The notes: generated by a model not told the origin, from the sequence alone. A stretch of DNA of 64,000 nucleotides from Bradyrhizobium sp. SZCCT0153 (GCF_018129995.1 NZ_JAFCKS010000002.1:1-64000); one strand, 5' to 3'. Positions 20,374 to 30,643 are shown, numbered from the stretch's first letter. Numbers and translations are program-made.

Positions 20374-20556
20374 GTGGAGGAAGACCCGGACGCCTACCGG
20401 ATTCTGAAATTACGCGCCGAAATTCTCGAACTGGGCTCCGCGATCCGGCAGTTGCGGCGCGAGGCGCTCGACGATGCTGCGGCCCAATTGTTGATCGCGC
20501 GCAAGCGGGCCAGGCTCGAACACCTCGTCAAGGCATGTTCTTCGGACGCTCCCTGA
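20374..20556 (+). CDS. Small helical protein, unknown
   Basis: A 60-residue product from a GTG start at 20374, with TTGGGAGCGC as a possible ribosome site. The sequence (AYRILKLRAEILELGSAIR and onward) is charged and helical, much like the upstream product, and likely co-transcribed with it. Function cannot be assigned. Confidence 0.5.
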   Translation: MEEDPDAYRILKLRAEILELGSAIRQLRREALDDAAAQLLIARKRARLEHLVKACSSDAP

Positions 20557-20652
20557 CATCCGACGCAGCAAAAGCGTGCGCACGCTCGATTCGCGTGGCG
20601 ATCATCGATGTCGGATGCCGACAGGAACGCCGTGCTTCACGGTGACAAGAAA

Positions 20653-20670
20653 GCCCCGCCGTGGCGGGGC
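20653..20670 (-). terminator. Terminator for the 20691-20927 gene
   Basis: GCCCCGCC-GT-GGCGGGGC is an 8-base perfect stem that, read on the minus strand, is followed by TTTCTTG. It lies 20 bases past the stop of the minus-strand gene. Confidence 0.7.
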
Positions 20671-20690
20671 CTTCTCGGTTGCGAATCCAC

Positions 20691-20927
20691 TTATTTCGAG
20701 CTGCTCGGCGTGTTCACACTGCCGGCCTGATTGGTGCCCGGGCCGACATTGCCTTGGCTCGAGGGATTGGCAGCACCGCTGGATTTCGTGTTGGCGCCCG
20801 TAGTCTGCGACGACGATGACATCGAGGATCCATGTTTCGCCTTGTGCGATTTGGCCTGCACTGCGAACGGCGCCGCGGCGAGGCCGGTTGCCAACATCAT
20901 TGCGAGGGCGAGCTTGGTCGACTTCAT
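20691..20927 (-). CDS. Small secreted Ser/Asn/Gly-rich protein
   Basis: The 78-residue product has a clear signal peptide (LALAMMLATGLAAAPFAVQA) and a low-complexity mature part of Ser, Asn, Gly and Thr without Cys. It would be a short disordered periplasmic protein. AGGGAG precedes the ATG, and an EcfG-type promoter candidate ends 39 bases upstream. Such proteins are frequent in Bradyrhizobium; none has a role known to me. Confidence 0.75.
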   Translation of the reverse strand: MKSTKLALAMMLATGLAAAPFAVQAKSHKAKHGSSMSSSSQTTGANTKSSGAANPSSQGNVGPGTNQAGSVNTPSSSK

Positions 20928-20965
20928 GCGCGGGAACTCCCTGAGTTAAATTGACGCAGGCAGCC

Positions 20966-20990
20966 AACCGCCATTCGGCGCGGGAGTTCC
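20966..20990 (-). promoter_or_regulatory. EcfG-type promoter candidate (GGAAC-N16-GGTT)
   Basis: On the minus strand GGAAC, 16 bases, GGTT, ending 39 bases before the secreted-protein ATG at 20927. Predicted leader of about 30 bases with a ribosome site. Confidence 0.6.
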
Positions 20991-21022
20991 GGACAAAGAG
21001 AATTTCGCCCCTCACGCGTGCT

Positions 21023-21280
21023 TCAAGATTGCTTGTTCTCTACGAGGATGAATACGGCGCCGGTGAGCGTCGCGCCGATCGCGAACGTCGTCACCAGGGT
21101 GAGGGCGAACACTACGACGGCCTGGGTTCCGCCATTACTCAGCAGGTTGGCGACGGCCGGATTGGAGAGAATGAGCGCGAGGCCGAAAACAAGGCCGAGC
21201 GCTGCCCCCATCAGCGCATGTGTCATCAGCTTGATGAGCCCGGTGGGAGAGATCAGGTCCGACGACTTTTTCGCGCGCAT
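21023..21280 (-). CDS. Small two-helix membrane protein
   Basis: The 85-residue protein has two or three hydrophobic segments (LMTHALMGAALGLVFGLALI and AVVVFALTLVTTFAIGATL) and a short polar end. I chose the ATG at 21280 because a perfect EcfG-type promoter lies at 21308-21332, which would exclude the longer start at 21334. It is likely a stress-induced inner-membrane protein of unknown role. Confidence 0.7.
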   Translation of the reverse strand: MRAKKSSDLISPTGLIKLMTHALMGAALGLVFGLALILSNPAVANLLSNGGTQAVVVFALTLVTTFAIGATLTGAVFILVENKQS

Positions 21281-21307
21281 GGGAACTGCATCCCGATCTG
21301 GCATACG

Positions 21308-21332
21308 AACGCAGACGATATCCGCTGGTTCC
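21308..21332 (-). promoter_or_regulatory. EcfG-type promoter, full consensus (GGAAC-N16-CGTT)
   Basis: On the minus strand GGAAC, 16 bases, CGTT: an exact match to the general-stress consensus. The -10 part ends 28 bases before the ATG at 21280. Confidence 0.7.
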
Positions 21333-21421
21333 ATCCGGATGGAGGAATTGTCATTGCCCGCTTCATCCGACGTTCATGCCGGGCCTGCGAGGATGAACGC
21401 CACAACAAGGGAACATCCGAT

Positions 21422-21643
21422 ATGGGCAAGGTAGTCTTTCTTTACCGCTCGCTGGCCTATCGAAACGCCGCTGCGGACATCCTTCGCAAGGCACGCAAGC
21501 TGCCGCGCGGAGCCGAGCGCAGCGCGGCTCGCCGCTATGCACATGCGCTGCGCGATCTCGCCCGGACAGAAGCCTGGCTCGAAGGGCGCGTCGCGCGCGA
21601 CCGGCGGACGGCGCAGCGCATGACGAGTGCGGCGTCCGGCTAA
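21422..21643 (+). CDS. Small basic protein, unknown
   Basis: The 73-residue Arg/Ala-rich helical protein begins MGKVVFLYRSLAYRNAAADI. AAGGGA precedes the ATG; the long open frame upstream is not coding in character. Similar short proteins with a MGKVxFL start and a helix containing RNAA occur in Bradyrhizobium from memory. It overlaps the end of the convergent kinase gene by four bases. Confidence 0.6.
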   Translation: MGKVVFLYRSLAYRNAAADILRKARKLPRGAERSAARRYAHALRDLARTEAWLEGRVARDRRTAQRMTSAASG

Positions 21644-23130
21644 CCGGATGCGCGCTGCAATTCGGCGGAGCCTGCGGCTTCGAATTTGCCGGGTGCGGTT
21701 GTCGCAGCAGTCTTGCGTGTCAACGGCACCTCCAGGCGGCACAACAGGCCTTCGGCGCGCCAATCGAATTGCGCCTGCCCGCCGAGCTGGGACTCGACGC
21801 TCGCAAGCAGGCTCCGCGTACCGAAGCCGCGGGATTTCGGAATCCCGACCAGCGGGCCGCCGGATTCCTCCCAGGTCAGCGTGAGCAGCTCGTCCTCGAC
21901 CTGCCAGCCGATCCCGAGGCGTCCCGACCGCGTCGAGAGCGCGCCATACTTCGCCGAATTGGTGAAAAGCTCATGCAGCGCCAGCGCCAGCGTCTGCGCG
22001 GTCGCCGGCAGCAACTGAACTTCGGGACCTGCCAATTTGATCTGTCCGCCGAGGGAATAGGGCGCAAGCTCCTCGTCGATCAGCTTCGAGAGTTCGGCGC
22101 CCTGCCAGCTCGACAGCGACAGGATCGTATGCACGCGCGCCAGCGCATTGATGCGTCCCTCGACGGCGCTGACATAGGCCTTGACCTCGTCGGCGCGGGT
22201 GAGGCGCACGATCGATTGCGCGAGCGCCAGCGCATTCTTGGCCCGATGATCGACTTCGCGTGCCAGCAGGTTCTGCCGCTCCTCGGCGCGCTTGCGTTCG
22301 GTGATGTCGACCGTCACGCCGCTGACGCGCACGACCCTACCGCTGTCGTCGACCGTGGCGGCCGCCGTGCCGACACACCAGCGCACGTCGCCATCCGGCC
22401 GCACAATGCGGAACTCCGTTTCGTAGGCGCGCGTGCCCTTGTTGAATTCGGCGATCGCCTTGCGCAGCTGATCGACGTCGTCGGGATGCAGCAGTGCCTG
22501 AACGTTGGCCGGGTTGACCTCGAAGCTGTCGGGGCCGACACCAAAGATACGATATTGCCCCTCGTCCCACATCCAGTCGCCGGTGATCCAGTCCCAGTCC
22601 CAGGACCCCATCTTGCCTGCGGCGATCGCCATGCTGCGCCGCTCTTCGCTCTCGCGCAGCTTCGCGGTGGAATTCTCCAGCTCGGCGGTGCGCGCACGCA
22701 CGCGGTCCTCGAGATCCTGGTTCAGCCGCTCGAGTTCGCGCGTCTTGCGATAGAGCTCGGCAAACACCTTGACCTTGGCGCGCAGCACCTCCGGCACGAC
22801 AGGCACCGGCACGTAATCGACCGCGCCCATTTCATAGCCGCGCAACCGGTCGATGTCGCTGACCTGAATCGCCGAGATGAAGATCATCGCCGTCTTCTGG
22901 AAGCGCGGATGCTCGCGGATCATCGCGGCGAGCTCGAAGCCGTCGAGCTCGGGCATGCAGACGTCGACAAGAATCACCGCGATCTCGGTCTTGAGCAGTA
23001 ACTCCAGCGCCTCGCGGCCCGACGAGGCGACCACGAGGTTCTCGCCGAGCTCCTTCAGGATCACCTCGTAGGCGAGCAGCTTGGCCGGCTGGTCGTCGAC
23101 GAGGAGGATGTTGACCTTTTCGTGGTCCAT
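21640..23130 (-). CDS. Receiver-PAS-HWE histidine kinase
   Basis: The 496-residue protein has an N-terminal receiver domain (ILLVDDQ, phospho-acceptor Asp56 in VILVDVCMP), a coiled-coil linker, a PAS fold (about 195-310, GSWDWDW and WCVGTAAATVDD) and an HWE-family kinase core with His295 in REVDHRAKNALALAQ. The ATPase part ends with SRGFGTRSLLASVESQLGG. HWE/HisKA_2 kinases often feed the PhyR-EcfG stress pathway in this class. I chose the ATG at 23130 (MDHEKVNILLVDD). The gene follows the giant kinase after 14 bases, so one transcript is likely and both act as one unit. Confidence 0.92.
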   Translation of the reverse strand: MDHEKVNILLVDDQPAKLLAYEVILKELGENLVVASSGREALELLLKTEIAVILVDVCMPELDGFELAAMIREHPRFQKTAMIFISAIQVSDIDRLRGYEMGAVDYVPVPVVPEVLRAKVKVFAELYRKTRELERLNQDLEDRVRARTAELENSTAKLRESEERRSMAIAAGKMGSWDWDWITGDWMWDEGQYRIFGVGPDSFEVNPANVQALLHPDDVDQLRKAIAEFNKGTRAYETEFRIVRPDGDVRWCVGTAAATVDDSGRVVRVSGVTVDITERKRAEERQNLLAREVDHRAKNALALAQSIVRLTRADEVKAYVSAVEGRINALARVHTILSLSSWQGAELSKLIDEELAPYSLGGQIKLAGPEVQLLPATAQTLALALHELFTNSAKYGALSTRSGRLGIGWQVEDELLTLTWEESGGPLVGIPKSRGFGTRSLLASVESQLGGQAQFDWRAEGLLCRLEVPLTRKTAATTAPGKFEAAGSAELQRASG

Positions 23131-23144
23131 TCGCAGATCCAAAC

Positions 23145-26100
23145 TCAACGGTGCAGCCACATGCGGATCGCAAGCAGCAATTGATCGGTGTTGACGGGTT
23201 TGGCGAGGTAGTCGGACGCGCCGGCCTCCAGGCATTTCTCGCGGTCGCCCTTCATCGCCTTGGCGGTCAGCGCGATGATCGGAAGGCGGGCGAAGGCCGG
23301 ATTTTCACGGATGACGCCGATGGTCTGGTAGCCATCCATCTGCGGCATCATGATGTCCATCAGCACGATGGCGATTTCCGGATTGGATTCGACCAGGGTC
23401 ACCGCCTCGCTGCCGGTCGTGGCCGTCAGCACCTTCATGCCACGCCGTTCCAGCACGCTCGACAGCGCGAAGATGTTGCGGGCATCGTCGTCGACGAGCA
23501 GCGCGGTCCTGCCGATCAGGTCTTCGTCGGAACTGTTCAGCTTCTCCAGCATGCGCTGCTTCTCGACGGGAAGTTCCGTGATCACGCGGTGCAGGAACAA
23601 CGCGGTCTCGTCGAGCAGGCGCTCCGGAGATTCCACACCCTTGACCACGATGCTGCGCGCCATGGTGTGGAGTTCCGCATCTTCCTCGGCCGACAGCTCG
23701 CGGCCGGTGAAGACCACGACCGGAACGTTCGACAGCGCGTCGTCGTTGCGAATCTGGTCCAGTACATCGAAGCCGCTCATGTCGGGCAGCCGCAGGTCGA
23801 GCACGACGCAATCACAAGGCGACTCGCGCAGCATCGAGAGTGCGTCGGCGCCGGTGCCGGTCGTCACGATCTCGATGTCGTCGTGATGCAGCAGTTCGCG
23901 GATCGAGAGCTGCTCGGCCTCGTTGTCCTCGACGATAAGCAGCCGCTTGCGCCGCGGTCGCGCATATTCCTTGATCTGCGTCAGCGCGGCCGAGACGCCC
24001 TCGGTCGTCGTCGGCTTGTTGACGAAGGAGAAGGCCCCGCGCGCCAGCGCATGCTGGCGGTCCTCGTCGAGCGTGATGATCTGCACGGGGATGTGGCGGG
24101 TCAGCGGATTGTGCTTGAGCTGGCTCAGCACGGTCCAGCCGAGCATGTCGGGCAGGAACACGTCGAGCGAGACCGCTCTCGGCTGATACTGCTTCGCAAG
24201 CTCCAGCGCCTCCGCGCCGCGGGCGGCGACCAGGACCTTGAAGCCCTTGTCGCGCGCGAGGTCGACCAGAACGCGCGCGTAATGCGGGTCGTCCTCGACG
24301 ATCAGGAGGATGCTGTCGCCGGGTTCGAGGTTGAGCCGGTCGTCGGAAAGCTGCTCGATGACGCGTTGCTGTTCGGGCATGGTGGGCTGCAGCGCCGGCG
24401 GCTGGCTGTATTGAGACGAAGGTGCGGCGCGCGGCGCGAGCGTCGGGCCGGAGTATTTCAGCGGCAGATAGAGCGTGAAGCACGACCCCTTGCCCGGCGA
24501 GCTGCGCAGGTGGATTTCGCCGCCGAGCAGGCTTGCGAGCTCGCGGCTGATCGCAAGGCCGAGGCCGGTGCCGCCATATTTGCGGCTGGTGCCGGCATCC
24601 GCTTGCTGGAACGCCTCGAAGATCAGCTTCTGCTTCTCAAGGGGAATGCCGATGCCGGTGTCGGACACTTCGAACGCGATCACGGCCGGTGCCGAGTTCA
24701 GCACCGGGTGATCCGTCCCCCAGCCGCCGACCGCGCCGGCGACCGTCAGGCGCACTTCGCCTTCGGCGGTGAACTTGAAGGCGTTGGAGAGCAGGTTCTT
24801 CAAAACCTGCTGCAGGCGCTTGGAGTCGGTGACGATGCTGCGCGCGAGATTCGGATCGACGTCGATCTTGAACGACAAATTGCGGTTTTCCGCCTCGTGA
24901 CGGAACGGTCGCCCGACGGTCTCGAGCAGGTTCGCGGTCAGGATTTCCTCGGCGTCGACCGTCACCGTGCCGGACTCGATCTTGGAGAGATCGAGAATGT
25001 CGCTGATGAGATTGAGCAGGTCGGTGCCGGCGCCGTGGATGGTGCGGGCGAATTCGACCTGCTTGCCAGTGAGGTTGCCGTCCGGATTGTCGGTGAGCTG
25101 CTGTCCCAGGATCAGGATCGAGTTCAGCGGCGTGCGCAGCTCGTGGCTCATATTGGCGAGGAATTCGGACTTGTACTTCGAGGTAAGCGCAAGCTCGGTC
25201 GCCTTTTCCTCCAGCGCGCGGCGGGCCTGCTCGATCTCCTGGTTCTTGCGCTCGACCTCGACGTTGCGCTCGGCGAGCTGCTGCGCCTTTTGTTCGAGCT
25301 GGTCGTTGGTCTGCTGCAATTCGCGCTGCTGGGTCTGGAGCTCGCCGGCGAGCTGCTGCGACTGCTTGAGCAGGCCTTCGGTCTGCATCGTCGCCTCGAT
25401 CGAGTTGAGCACGATGCCGATCGAGTCCGTGAGCTGCTCCAGGAATGTCATCTGCGAGGTCGTGAACGAGGTCAGCGAGGCGAGCTCGATCACCGCCTTG
25501 ACCTGGCCCTCGAACAGCACCGGCAGTACGACCAGGTTCTTCGGTGCGACGCGGAACAGTGCCGAATTGATCGGCACCACGTCGGCCGGAATGTCGGCGA
25601 TGACGCGCGGCCGTCGGTCGAGGGCGCATTGGCCGATCAAGCCGTCGCCGAGCGGCAGCACGCGCTGATACGGATAGACGCCGTCGCCGGCGTAGGAGGC
25701 GAGCAGCAGAAGCTGCGGACTGTCCTCGCTCTCGACCTGGTAGATCACGCCGGTATGCGCGTTCACCAGCGGCGACAGCTCGGTGAGCAGCAGCCGGCCG
25801 ACGGTGGCGAGGTCGCGCTGGCCCTGGAGCATGTTGGTGAATTTGGCGAGGTTGGTCTTCAGCCAGTCCTGCTCGGTGTTCACGTCCGTCGTCAGACGGA
25901 GGTTCGTGATCATCGTGTTGATGTTGTCCTTCAACTCCGCGACTTCGCCGCGGGCATCGACCTGGATCGACCGTGTCAGGTCGCCCTTGGTCACGGCGGT
26001 CGCGACTTCCGCGATCGCGCGCACCTGCGAGGTGAGGTTGGCCGCCAGCAGGTTGACGTTGCCGGTGAGGTCCTTCCAGGTGCCGGCTGCGCCGGGCACG

Positions 26101-29100
26101 TTGGCCTGGCCGCCGAGCCGACCCTCGACGCCGACCTCGCGCGCCACCGACGTCACCTGGTCGGCGAAGATCGCCAGCGTCTCTGTCATGTTGTTGATGG
26201 TGTCGGCGAGCGCCGCAACCTCGCCCTTCGATTTCACGGTGAGGTTCTGCTTGAGGTCGCCGTTGGCGACCGCGGTCACGACCTTGACGATGCCGCGGAC
26301 CTGCTCGGTCAGGTTCGCCGCCATGAAATTCACGGTGTCGGTGAGGTCCTTCCAGGTACCGGCGACGCCCGGCACCGCGGCCTGACCGCCGAGCTTGCCC
26401 TCGGTGCCGACCTCGCGCGCGACGCGCGTGACTTCGCCGGCGAAGGCGTTGAGCTGGTCCACCATGGTGTTGATGGTATTCTTCAGCTCGAGGATTTCAC
26501 CCTTCACGTCGACGGTGATCTTGCGGGACAAGTCACCGCGCGCCACAGCGGTGGTCACTTCGGCGATGTTGCGGACCTGCGTGGTGAGGTTCGCCGCGAG
26601 CAGGTTGACGTTGTCGGTGAGGTCCTTCCAGGTGCCGCCGACGCCGGGCACGACCGCCTGACCGCCGAGCCGTCCCTCGGTGCCGACCTCGCGCGCCACA
26701 CGCGTCACTTCGGCGGCGAAGGAGCGGAGCTGCTCGACCATCGTGTTAAGCGTGTCCTTCAACAGAAGGATTTCGCCGCGCACGTCCACGGTGATCTTCT
26801 TCGACAGGTCGCCGCCGGCGATCGCGGTCGCGACCTCGGCGATGTTGCGGACCTGTGCCGTCAGGTTCGAGGCCATGAAGTTGACGTTGTCGGTCAGGTC
26901 CTTCCAGGTGCCGGCAACGCCGGGCACCTCGGCCTGACCGCCGAGCTTGCCCTCGGTGCCGACCTCGCGCGCGACGCGCGTCACTTCGCCGGCAAAGCCG
27001 TTGAGCTGGTCCACCATGGTGTTGATGGTGTTCTTCAGCTCGAGGATCTCGCCCTTCACGTCCACGGTGATCTTGCGCGACAAGTCCCCGCGTGCCACGG
27101 CGGTGGTCACTTCGGCGATGTTGCGGACCTGGGCGGTCAGGTTGCCCGCCATCGAGTTGACGCTGTCGGTGAGGTCTTTCCAGGTGCCTGCGACGCCGGG
27201 CACGTTGGCCTGACCGCCGAGGCGGCCTTCGGTGCCGACCTCGCGCGCGACGCGCGTCACCTCGCCGGCGAAGCGATTGAGCTGGTCGACCATCGTGTTC
27301 AGCGTGTCCTTGAGCTGAAGGATCTCGCCGCGGACGTCCACCGTGATCTTGCGCGACAGGTCGCCGCCGGCGATGGCGGTAGCGACCTCGGCGATGTTGC
27401 GGACCTGGGCGGTGAGGTTGCCCGCCATCGAGTTGACGTTGTCGGTGAGGTCTTTCCAGGTGCCGGCGACGCCGGTCACCTGCGCCTGACCGCCAAGCTT
27501 GCCCTCGGTGCCGACCTCGCGTGCGACGCGCGTGACTTCGCCGGCGAAGGCGTTGAGCTGGTCCACCATGGTGTTGAGCGTTTCCTTCAACTGAAGGATT
27601 TCGCCCGACACGTTCACGGTGATCTTCTTCGACAAATCGCCCTTGGCCACCGCGGTCGCCACTTCGGCGATGTTGCGGACCTGGCCAGTTAGGTTCGAGG
27701 CCATCGAGTTGACGCTGTCGGTGAGGTCCTTCCAGGTGCCGGCGACGCCGCGCACCTGGGCCTGGCCGCCGAGCTTGCCTTCGGTGCCGACCTCGCGCGC
27801 GACGCGCGTGACTTCGCCCGCGAAGGCGTTGAGCTGGTCCACCATCGTGTTGATGGTGTCCTTCAGCTCCAGGATTTCGCCGCGAACGTCCACGGTGATT
27901 TTCTTGGAGAGGTCGCCGCCCGCGACCGCGGTCGTCACCTCGGCGATGTTACGGACCTGTGCCGTCAGGTTCGAGGCCATCGAGTTGACGCTCTCGGTGA
28001 GGTCCTTCCAGGTGCCGGCGACGCCGAGCACGTTGGCCTGGCCACCGAGCCGTCCCTCGGTGCCGACCTCGCGTGCGACGCGCGTGACTTCGCCGGCGAA
28101 GGCGTTGAGCTGGTCCACCATCGTATTCAGCGTTTCCTTCAGCTGAAGGATTTCGCCGGACACGTTCACCGTGATCTTCTTGGAGAGGTCGCCGCCGGCG
28201 ATGGCGGTGGCGACATCGGCGATGTTGCGGACCTGTGCCGTCAGATTCGACGCCATGAAGTTGACGTTGTCGGTGAGGTCCTTCCAGGTACCGGCGACGC
28301 CCGGCACCTGGGCCTGGCCGCCGAGCTTGCCTTCGGTGCCGACCTCGCGCGCGACGCGCGTCACTTCCGAGGCGAAGGAGTTGAGCTGGTCCACCATCGT
28401 GTTGATGGTGTCCTTCAGCTCCAGAATCTCGCCGCGCACGTCCACGGTGATTTTGCGCGAGAGGTCGCCGCGCGCCACGGCGGTGGTGACGTTGGCGATG
28501 TTGCGGACCTGCGCGGTGAGGTTGCCGCACATCGCGTTGACGGAGTCGGTCAGGTCCTTCCAGGTGCCGGCGACGCCGGGCACGATCGCCTGGCCGCCGA
28601 GCTTTCCGTCGGTGCCGACCTCGCGCGCCACGCGCGTCACTTCCGAGGCGAAGGAGCGGAGCTGGTCCACCATCGTGTTGATGGCTTCCTTGAGCTGAAG
28701 GATCTCGCCGCGGACGTCGACCGTGATCTTCTTGGAGAGGTCGCCATTGGCGACCGCGATCGTCACCTCGGCGATGTTGCGAACCTGGTTGGTCAGGTTG
28801 TTCGCCATCGAGTTGACGCTCTCGGTCAGATCCTTCCAGACGCCGGTCACTTCCGGCACCTGGGCCTGGCCGCCGAGCTTGCCTTCGGTGCCGACCTCGC
28901 GCGCGACGCGCGTCACCTCGGAGGTGAACACGCCGAGCTGCTTGATCATGGTGTTGACGATGTTCGCCGACTGCAAAAACTCGCCGCGTAGCGGGCGGCC
29001 GTCGACGTCGAGCTTTACGGTCTCGAGCAGGTCGCCCTGCGCCACGGCTGCGACCGCGCGCGTCACCTCGCGCGTCGGCCACAACAAATCGTCGATCAGC

Positions 29101-29438
29101 GTGTTGACGGAGCCTTCCATGTCGGCCCAGGAGCCGCTGGCGAGGCCGAACTTCACACGCTGGCGCGTCTTGCCTTCGCGGCCCACCACCTGGCCGACAA
29201 GCTCGAGTTGCTGAGCCATGCGCTGGTTGGCGGCGATGATTTCGTTGAAAGTGTCGGCGAGCTTGCCGTCGATGCCGAGATAGTCGCCGCTCATGCGCAC
29301 GGAAAAATCGCCGCTGCGCATGGCCTGCAGGGCGAGCAGCAATTCCGCCCGGGAATCCGGCTCCGACATGCTGTTGGTTTTTGGCTTTGGGACGCGACGA
29401 CCGGAGCGTGATCCAGTTCCGGGATCGAGGTCGCTCAT
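23145..29438 (-). CDS. Giant Nik1-like multi-HAMP hybrid histidine kinase
   Basis: The protein of about 2097 residues has no membrane segment. Residues about 15-165 hold diverged HAMP-like units; then come eleven copies of a 92-residue repeat ([11 protein letters not shown]...[19 protein letters not shown]...[11 protein letters not shown]) to about residue 1180; a GAF domain (about 1205-1345); a coiled coil; the HisKA box [15 protein letters not shown] near residue 1430; an ATPase domain with N-box [16 protein letters not shown] and [10 protein letters not shown]; and three receiver domains (VEDDP, VEDNEA, VDDDARN) with Asp acceptors in [16 protein letters not shown] and LMDIMMPQ. The layout is that of fungal group III kinases, which sense osmotic stress. 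The start at 29438 follows GGGGGAATC. Confidence 0.93.
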   Translation of the reverse strand: MSDLDPGTGSRSGRRVPKPKTNSMSEPDSRAELLLALQAMRSGDFSVRMSGDYLGIDGKLADTFNEIIAANQRMAQQLELVGQVVGREGKTRQRVKFGLASGSWADMEGSVNTLIDDLLWPTREVTRAVAAVAQGDLLETVKLDVDGRPLRGEFLQSANIVNTMIKQLGVFTSEVTRVAREVGTEGKLGGQAQVPEVTGVWKDLTESVNSMANNLTNQVRNIAEVTIAVANGDLSKKITVDVRGEILQLKEAINTMVDQLRSFASEVTRVAREVGTDGKLGGQAIVPGVAGTWKDLTDSVNAMCGNLTAQVRNIANVTTAVARGDLSRKITVDVRGEILELKDTINTMVDQLNSFASEVTRVAREVGTEGKLGGQAQVPGVAGTWKDLTDNVNFMASNLTAQVRNIADVATAIAGGDLSKKITVNVSGEILQLKETLNTMVDQLNAFAGEVTRVAREVGTEGRLGGQANVLGVAGTWKDLTESVNSMASNLTAQVRNIAEVTTAVAGGDLSKKITVDVRGEILELKDTINTMVDQLNAFAGEVTRVAREVGTEGKLGGQAQVRGVAGTWKDLTDSVNSMASNLTGQVRNIAEVATAVAKGDLSKKITVNVSGEILQLKETLNTMVDQLNAFAGEVTRVAREVGTEGKLGGQAQVTGVAGTWKDLTDNVNSMAGNLTAQVRNIAEVATAIAGGDLSRKITVDVRGEILQLKDTLNTMVDQLNRFAGEVTRVAREVGTEGRLGGQANVPGVAGTWKDLTDSVNSMAGNLTAQVRNIAEVTTAVARGDLSRKITVDVKGEILELKNTINTMVDQLNGFAGEVTRVAREVGTEGKLGGQAEVPGVAGTWKDLTDNVNFMASNLTAQVRNIAEVATAIAGGDLSKKITVDVRGEILLLKDTLNTMVEQLRSFAAEVTRVAREVGTEGRLGGQAVVPGVGGTWKDLTDNVNLLAANLTTQVRNIAEVTTAVARGDLSRKITVDVKGEILELKNTINTMVDQLNAFAGEVTRVAREVGTEGKLGGQAAVPGVAGTWKDLTDTVNFMAANLTEQVRGIVKVVTAVANGDLKQNLTVKSKGEVAALADTINNMTETLAIFADQVTSVAREVGVEGRLGGQANVPGAAGTWKDLTGNVNLLAANLTSQVRAIAEVATAVTKGDLTRSIQVDARGEVAELKDNINTMITNLRLTTDVNTEQDWLKTNLAKFTNMLQGQRDLATVGRLLLTELSPLVNAHTGVIYQVESEDSPQLLLLASYAGDGVYPYQRVLPLGDGLIGQCALDRRPRVIADIPADVVPINSALFRVAPKNLVVLPVLFEGQVKAVIELASLTSFTTSQMTFLEQLTDSIGIVLNSIEATMQTEGLLKQSQQLAGELQTQQRELQQTNDQLEQKAQQLAERNVEVERKNQEIEQARRALEEKATELALTSKYKSEFLANMSHELRTPLNSILILGQQLTDNPDGNLTGKQVEFARTIHGAGTDLLNLISDILDLSKIESGTVTVDAEEILTANLLETVGRPFRHEAENRNLSFKIDVDPNLARSIVTDSKRLQQVLKNLLSNAFKFTAEGEVRLTVAGAVGGWGTDHPVLNSAPAVIAFEVSDTGIGIPLEKQKLIFEAFQQADAGTSRKYGGTGLGLAISRELASLLGGEIHLRSSPGKGSCFTLYLPLKYSGPTLAPRAAPSSQYSQPPALQPTMPEQQRVIEQLSDDRLNLEPGDSILLIVEDDPHYARVLVDLARDKGFKVLVAARGAEALELAKQYQPRAVSLDVFLPDMLGWTVLSQLKHNPLTRHIPVQIITLDEDRQHALARGAFSFVNKPTTTEGVSAALTQIKEYARPRRKRLLIVEDNEAEQLSIRELLHHDDIEIVTTGTGADALSMLRESPCDCVVLDLRLPDMSGFDVLDQIRNDDALSNVPVVVFTGRELSAEEDAELHTMARSIVVKGVESPERLLDETALFLHRVITELPVEKQRMLEKLNSSDEDLIGRTALLVDDDARNIFALSSVLERRGMKVLTATTGSEAVTLVESNPEIAIVLMDIMMPQMDGYQTIGVIRENPAFARLPIIALTAKAMKGDREKCLEAGASDYLAKPVNTDQLLLAIRMWLHR
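25960..28960 (-). repeat. Eleven in-frame 276-bp tandem repeats (HAMP array)
   Basis: The marker CCGACCTCGCG recurs, with small changes, at 26131, 26407, 26683, 26959, 27235, 27511, 27787, 28063, 28339, 28615 and 28891, exactly 276 bases apart. Each unit encodes 92 residues: a canonical HAMP module ([15 protein letters not shown]) and a second HAMP-like module ([10 protein letters not shown]). There is no indel in eleven units. Confidence 0.95.
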
Positions 29439-29842
29439 ACTGATTCCCCCGCAGGCGTCGGCCGAATCCAAGGCAAGACGCGATTATCAAAATAGAGCGT
29501 CAGCCAAATTCGAAATCAAGCACCAACGTGGCGGCGCCGGGAATTGGAACCTGCTTTGCTCAGCCCAACGGAGATAATCCCCATGGGACGGAATGGTTCC
29601 ATCGCGGCCTCCAGGATTTTCGGGCCGGAGGTGCTTGTCCCCTGTGCCTGTTTGGGGCTCGGGGCCATCGGCTTTCCGGAACGGAGAGTCGGCCCTGCCG
29701 TTAGGCCGCCAACACAGGGAGAGCGTCCATGAGAGCAGGATTAATTGTCGTCGGGGATGCAGGCCGGGACAGGATGCCGGAAAGCGATCGCACCGTTTGG
29801 CCGGAGAGCCAGCAACATCATCCGGGTAACAAATGATAAAGG
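29439..29842. other. Intergenic region upstream of the giant kinase
   Basis: No gene is supported in these 400 bases. Before the kinase ATG the minus strand holds an AT-richer stretch (TTGATTTCGAATTTGG onward) that may contain its promoter. The remainder has only short frames on both strands without ribosome sites. Confidence 0.5.
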
Positions 29843-30352
29843 TTACTTGTCCGCCATGGTGCGTTCGGCGTCCTTGACCTGTGAGCGCAACAGCGGGAGC
29901 TGCTCGCGCGCGAACGCTGCAAGGGCGGCGTTGTCGGGGGCCTTGAGGTAACGTTCGAGCAGGTCGATGACCGATTCGTATTCGGGAATCTGCGCGGCAT
30001 AGAAGCTTCTTACGTAACTTGGTCCGTCCGAGGTTTCGGGCTGGACCAGGGCGCTTGCGCGGGCTGTCTTGGCGACGCGCGGTTCGGTGCCGATCGCTTC
30101 CTGAATCTGTTTCAGTACCTTGTCGCGCCAGTCTGCTTCTTCGGCGCGCAGGGCGGCAAGGTTGTTGACCTCCGCATTGCCCTTGAGGTCGGTGCTTTCC
30201 AGCAGGCCCTGCTGGAAGCGGCTGAACGCGTAGAGGCCGCTGACGACCTCGGTCGCGGTCGGCGGGGGATCGCCAAGGCGCCGCTCCCCGGTGCTGTCGG
30301 CGAGCGCCGCAGTGCTGACGAACGTCAGGACTATCGCGACAAGAATCTTCAT
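29843..30352 (-). CDS. Secreted protein, weakly DUF4142-like
   Basis: The 169-residue protein has a signal peptide (MKILVAIVLTFVSTAALA) and a helical mature domain (FQQGLLESTDLKGNAEVNNL, later VRSFYAAQIPEYESVIDLLE), which resembles the two-helix DUF4142 family of periplasmic proteins, though weakly. A perfect EcfG-type promoter at 30361-30386 lies so close that transcription would begin at, or within a few bases of, the ATG at 30352, giving a leaderless or nearly leaderless mRNA. The ATG at 30358 is the alternative start. Confidence 0.72.
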   Translation of the reverse strand: MKILVAIVLTFVSTAALADSTGERRLGDPPPTATEVVSGLYAFSRFQQGLLESTDLKGNAEVNNLAALRAEEADWRDKVLKQIQEAIGTEPRVAKTARASALVQPETSDGPSYVRSFYAAQIPEYESVIDLLERYLKAPDNAALAAFAREQLPLLRSQVKDAERTMADK

Positions 30353-30360
30353 GGGCATTC

Positions 30361-30386
30361 AACGGCGGACGGTGGGGCGAAGTTCC
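30361..30386 (-). promoter_or_regulatory. EcfG-type promoter, full consensus (GGAAC-N17-CGTT)
   Basis: On the minus strand GGAAC, 17 bases, CGTT. The -10 element ends only 8 bases before the ATG at 30352, so the expected start point nearly coincides with the coding start. Confidence 0.65.
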
Positions 30387-30448
30387 GCCCGTGTTACGAT
30401 CCCGTAAGGGCGCTTGCGACGCGAAGGTTCCGTCCCCAATTTGAGTTC

Positions 30449-30643
30449 ATGAAACAGTCTGATATCTTCAGGGACAACGCCGACAACTGCCTTCAGCTCG
30501 CAGAGCGGGCCGAAGGACAACCGGCGCACAAACGCTTTTCACGGATGGCGGACGCGTGGACGGCACTCGCGCACGAGCAGGAATGGCTCGACGGCGAGGT
30601 CCCGCCCGTCGTGGTCCGCATCCCTCGACAGCGGGACGCGTGA
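30449..30643 (+). CDS. Small conserved helical protein
   Basis: The 64-residue soluble protein (MKQSDIFRDNADNCLQLAER, then a helix with MADAWTALAHEQEWLDG) belongs to a type of short NADNCLQLAE-like proteins that I recall as common in Bradyrhizobium and relatives, without known function. It is predicted as a two-helix hairpin. No clear Shine-Dalgarno site precedes the ATG. Confidence 0.65.
   Translation: MKQSDIFRDNADNCLQLAERAEGQPAHKRFSRMADAWTALAHEQEWLDGEVPPVVVRIPRQRDA

Noticed and set aside
23151..27692. Plus-strand open frame of about 1500 residues opposite the giant kinase
   Set aside because: The 276-base repeats are a multiple of three, so one stop-free unit on the opposite strand is copied along the array. 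The product has no domain and no ribosome site.
25960..28960. CRISPR-like regular spacing
   Set aside because: Period is 276 bases and in frame, and the whole unit is repeated and codes for HAMP modules.
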